Source of the DNA: Nymphaea colorata
Lineage: Eukaryota; Streptophyta; Magnoliopsida; Nymphaeales; Nymphaeaceae
NCBI RefSeq assembly: GCF_008831285.2
Contig: NC_045142.1
Coordinates: 18,105,354-18,169,353, forward strand
Reading direction: 5' to 3'
Length of the DNA stretch: 64,000 nucleotides
This document shows, piece by piece, positions 60,601 through 64,000 of the stretch (positions are counted from its first letter, which is position 1; every line of letters begins with the position of its first letter). The notes under the pieces are model-generated. The model did not search any database. It was not told the origin of the DNA and saw only the letters and a program-made list of their open reading frames with translations. A program made the translations under genes and the position numbers.

Positions 60601-61356
60601 GTTTCTCTATTCGCAAGCATAGCGTCGAGTCTCCCTGGTGAAAGTTTCTCTGCTGATTTAGATGACAGTTATTTTGAAGTTTTTCCCTACTACTCAAAGC
60701 TCTCTCTTCCCCCCATAAGGAATCATCTTGGTTGTTAATCTTTTAAGATGCACAGCTGAGGAAAAAAAAAGAAAAAAATGTTAATTAATGCTAGATGACT
60801 AAAATATCATATCCCAATTTTCTAGTTTTTTTCTTAGACATCTGTCTTGAAAAGATCCATCAAGATGATTCCTTATGGTTTATATATATATATAAACCAA
60901 ATTCTCAAAACAATATCCTAACCATTTACATCCATAAGGTATTGTGCTGCACTACTGAATGCAGATTTAAACCTAAGAAGTTCTTAATTGGATAGATCTC
61001 AAAGTGGAAATGTTTAACTGTTATCATAGTGCTTTTTGAGGTTTTTATGCCAGAAACAAGTTTTTTGGGGCACAATTTGATTCAACTTCTAATATTTTAT
61101 CATAATTTTTATGACTTTAGCTTAGTTCTCATTTAGTTCATGTGCCAATATTTTATTCTTTTGTTTCTTTTAAAAGTCTAATGGTTATGGGCATGATTTT
61201 CACAGTTTGGCTTTCTTGGAAACAAAAAGAAAATGCATCAAACAATTCCATCAGGTTTCCTTAATCATTCTGAAGAATGAACTACCACCCAAGTTTAATT
61301 AGAATGGCGAACATCAAAGATGCAAGTTCTACTCATCTTAGGCTTCACTTGTCTCT

Positions 61357-61440
61357 AAAGGGGTTGGTGCAACGGTACTTAATAGGGGGCTAGTTCTTGT
61401 TTTGAATTCTCGTGACATCAATCTTTTATGATGCAAAAAA
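61357..61440 (+). repeat. Possible SINE remnant
   Basis: GGGGTTGGTGCAACGGTACTT resembles an A box and GTTTTGAATTCTCG a weak B box, followed by a TTTTATGATGC...A-rich end. This is the layout of plant tRNA-derived SINEs. Confidence 0.35.
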
Positions 61441-61570
61441 GAGGGTTATTATCACACAAGTTGAAATGTGGTGAGAGCGGCATCTCGAAGCACAAAAAAC
61501 AAGCCTTTCACTTTAGGGAGACATATGGTTGGGTGGGGGCTTCGGCTCTCATCTGGGTGATAAGATGAAA

Positions 61571-61730
61571 TACTCTTCATGCTCGCCTAAAAGTTCTACT
61601 CACTTTTGTCACTTTGAAATTATTTACTTACTCTTCTTCAACTTAATTCTTACTCTTCATGCTCACCTGAAAATTCTGCTCACTTTTTCCACTTTGAAAT
61701 TATTTACTTACTCTTCGTCATGTCTGTAAA
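61571..61730. repeat. 80 bp tandem duplication
   Basis: TACTCTTCATGCTC(G/A)CCT...CACTTTGAAATTATTTACTT is repeated from 61651 with a few substitutions. Confidence 0.85.
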
Positions 61731-62691
61731 ATTCATGAGTAATTATGAAAGTGGCATTCTACCAAACAAAATCCATATTGGTTGCTTATATTATATTTAT
61801 ACGCAATCTTATAACAACAACAACAACTATAATAATTTACTTCGTCATGTTTGTTGATGGTGGGTAAAATGTTATATGCAAAGCAATTAAATATGTCTTA
61901 CGCTTTGTAGCTTTTTATTATTCAAACAAATTGTCTTAATCTTGCTTCTTTAGCACATATGCAGTTAAATAGGAACAGGCGTTACAAGATTCCAATTTTT
62001 TTCTTAAGAACTCAACAAACATTGGATCCATATCCAACAGATCAAATTCCAAGTCAAACAAACACGCCATGTTTTATGGGAATCCCCATTCAAGTGATTC
62101 CAGCATCAAAATTCTTTGATCAAAATCTCAGGATCAAATCCTGATGCTGCCAAACGCTACCTTATTCTTCCATAAGAATTTCTTTCCTTTCTAAGTTTTT
62201 TTTTTTCTTTCTAAAAAAATTTTAATTAAACATGAAGCGCTCTAAATTTCATGTCTTAAACCAAGTCCAAAATAGAAGCAATCAAACGTATTTCATGCCA
62301 TAATATCTCGTAGTATCATTTGATATCTCATGCTTTTTTAACTGTATGAAAGAAGTCGCCACTTCCCAAGAGTGTGACTTCTCCTCGCAGCTTTGCGTTG
62401 CTGGGGAGGCAACTCTAGATAAAGAGCTAGCAGATTAGTTGTACTTCTTTCAATATGCTTAATAAGATAGTCTCATACCCATATTCGAATCTGATTCTTA
62501 AAAACTGCAATAGTATCTAATTCAATATGGTTTTTTTTTTCGTAGAAAATTCGAGGGGAGGCTTGTGCTTCTCCAAACATTCATGCAAATTCGTTGTTAG
62601 AACTAAGTTATTTTCACTGATGAAGACATATTGAATTTCTGTTTTGGTGCCGGTCTAATTCGTTCTTAATCACAATTTCACAAATATTCTG

Positions 62692-62851
62692 CAGGAGCAG
62701 AGTCAATTTTTTTTCATGAGGAGGGTTAAATTATAGTTTCAAAATATAACTTTTTAAAATTTTTATATAAGATAAATATAATTTTACATGTAAATTTAAA
62801 AGAAAATCTTGATAAGGGCCAGAGCCCTGGCTTCCCCCAGGCTCTGCCCCT
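62692..62851. mobile_element. GGGGTGGAGCC-type MITE, diverged
   Basis: It starts CAGGAGCAGAGTCA and ends CAGGCTCTGCCCCTA. The body shares AATTATAGTTTCAAAAT and TTTAAAATTTTTATATA with the copy at 63600-63749. No clear target duplication. Confidence 0.6.
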
Positions 62852-63599
62852 AAAAGACAATATCTAGGCATTAAATTAATATGGTTGGTTTGGTAGGAAG
62901 CATGTCTTCATCTATATATGTCTTCATCTATAACGTGCAAGTAATATTTCTTAAGGTACTCTCTTCAAATGTACCCAAAAAAATTTATATAAAAGAGCTA
63001 GCTGTATACTGTGTCTTACTGTTCAAGCGAGGTGTCAACAGTGGCCTACATGGACTCACATAATTGATTTTATTTGCATATTAGTTCCTCCCTGTAATTT
63101 AATTTATCATATATTGGTGCCTCTTAAATTTAAGATTTCTCATGTTTGTGCTCTCGGCCACAAACTTTTAGCTCTGCTGCCACTGCATCTTTTGGATCGA
63201 AGCACTTTCTGGGCCTCTTAAGGTGTATTTGATAGCTTTAGAGGTTTGTAAAAATGCAGGTCTCTAGTTCAATTTTAGTGGTGCTAGGCTCCTGTGCTTT
63301 ACAATGATAGGCGGCATTCAAGTTGAAGGATGTGCCGCTGCTATCACTGACTCCGATACAGCTCAATGCAGGATGAACCTTTCGCTCACCCTTATTGCTT
63401 TATATCTATGATCAGAGTTTGATCCACAATTCCTTTATGTGGGACCTACAGTAAACACTCTACAAATAGACAGTTCCCGATTTAGTTTCATGAGTTGATT
63501 TTGACAACCACTGTTGATGAGACGAATCGGTAAGCCAATCGATTCAGTGAATAGGCTGATTACTGATTTAACTTGAGTAAAAAAAAATATTAAACAACT

Positions 63600-63749
63600 A
63601 AGGGGTAGAACTAAAAATTTTTCATGAGAAACGCCGAATTATAGTTTCAAAATGTTAACAGGAGCCAAATATTATTTTTCAAAATTTTTATATATGACAA
63701 GTGACATTCTTTAAAATTTATTTTATTTGGTTGAGAGGCTCCACCCCTG
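63600..63749. mobile_element. 150 bp MITE with 9 bp target duplication
   Basis: It starts AAGGGGTAGAACTAAAAAT and ends GAGGCTCCACCCCTG. The element is flanked by perfect direct repeats TAAACAACT (63591-63599 and 63750-63758). The ends are decayed inverted repeats of a CAGGGGTGGAGCC terminus. This is the best-preserved copy and defines the family ends. Confidence 0.75.
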
Positions 63750-64000
63750 TAAACAACTATTTTTAAAAAGTAAACAATAATGTGAAAATTTGATTGGAAA
63801 ATGAGACAATTTTTAATATATTTACAAAATATATAGAAACTGACACATGGCACTCCTAATCGAGCATGACATTGATTTTTTGCCACCAGTTCAATTCGAA
63901 TTGGCCGATTCTAGCTGATTTCAATAGCACTGCTCTAAAACTTATGATCCATGATCTATTTGAGCGGTTCCTTGAGTTAAGGGGAAAGCATCAAGGCCAG

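Larger units (their letters stand above)
56924..64000. other. Gene-free right flank
   Basis: The first few hundred bases are probably 3' UTR of the folate-receptor-like gene. The rest has no supportable gene. It carries poly-T/poly-A tracts, microsatellites, three MITEs of the GGGGTGGAGCC type, one SINE-like piece and two tandem duplications. Confidence 0.6.

Overview
This is plant nuclear DNA from a flowering plant. Genes are intron-containing and widely spaced, introns are AT-rich with GT/AG boundaries, and the spacers hold AT, GT, CT and GA microsatellites and short transposon remnants. The species cannot be fixed from sequence alone. There is no sign of bacterial, organellar or viral DNA.

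I support six protein-coding genes. (1) 9484-10803 (+): an intronless nepenthesin/CDR1-type aspartic protease in which the first catalytic Asp is Ser. (2) 14694-16052 (+): an intact intronless paralogue with both catalytic Asp residues. (3) 17257-32453 (-): a 12-exon trans-polyprenyl (solanesyl-type) diphosphate synthase of the SPS3 class, 426 aa, whose exons I joined in frame. (4) 38626-39698 (+): mitochondrial ribosomal protein mL53, two coding exons, 126 aa. (5) 47562-48986 (-): a PPR protein of 474 aa with a lysine/arginine-rich tail, resembling PNM1. (6) 52194-56923 (+): a folate-receptor-family membrane protein, four exons, 286 aa.

Layout: 1-9.4 kb has no gene but holds short-repeat debris and a ~3.0 kb segment bounded by TGATA...TATCA that looks like a solo LTR (5173-8163). 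9.4-16.1 kb holds the two proteases, and the DNA around them is itself duplicated in blocks. 17.2-33.1 kb is the prenyl synthase gene; its last intron carries a 788 bp transposon with 18 bp inverted ends and a 10 bp target duplication. 34.6-39.7 kb is the mL53 gene with several candidate leader exons. 41.2-47 kb is a graveyard: a MITE, the 3' end of a LINE, tandem repeats, and a remnant of a calmodulin-binding-domain gene. 47.5-50.2 kb is the PPR gene and 52.2-56.9 kb the folate-receptor-like gene. 57-64 kb is gene-free with MITEs and tandem repeats.

The genes do not form a pathway. Three of the products (prenyl synthase, mL53, PPR) are predicted mitochondrial, which is probably coincidence. 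The most unusual items are the active-site-mutated protease beside its intact copy, the transposon carrying a GC-rich exon-like piece inside the prenyl synthase gene, and a duplicated splice acceptor at exon 9 of that gene.
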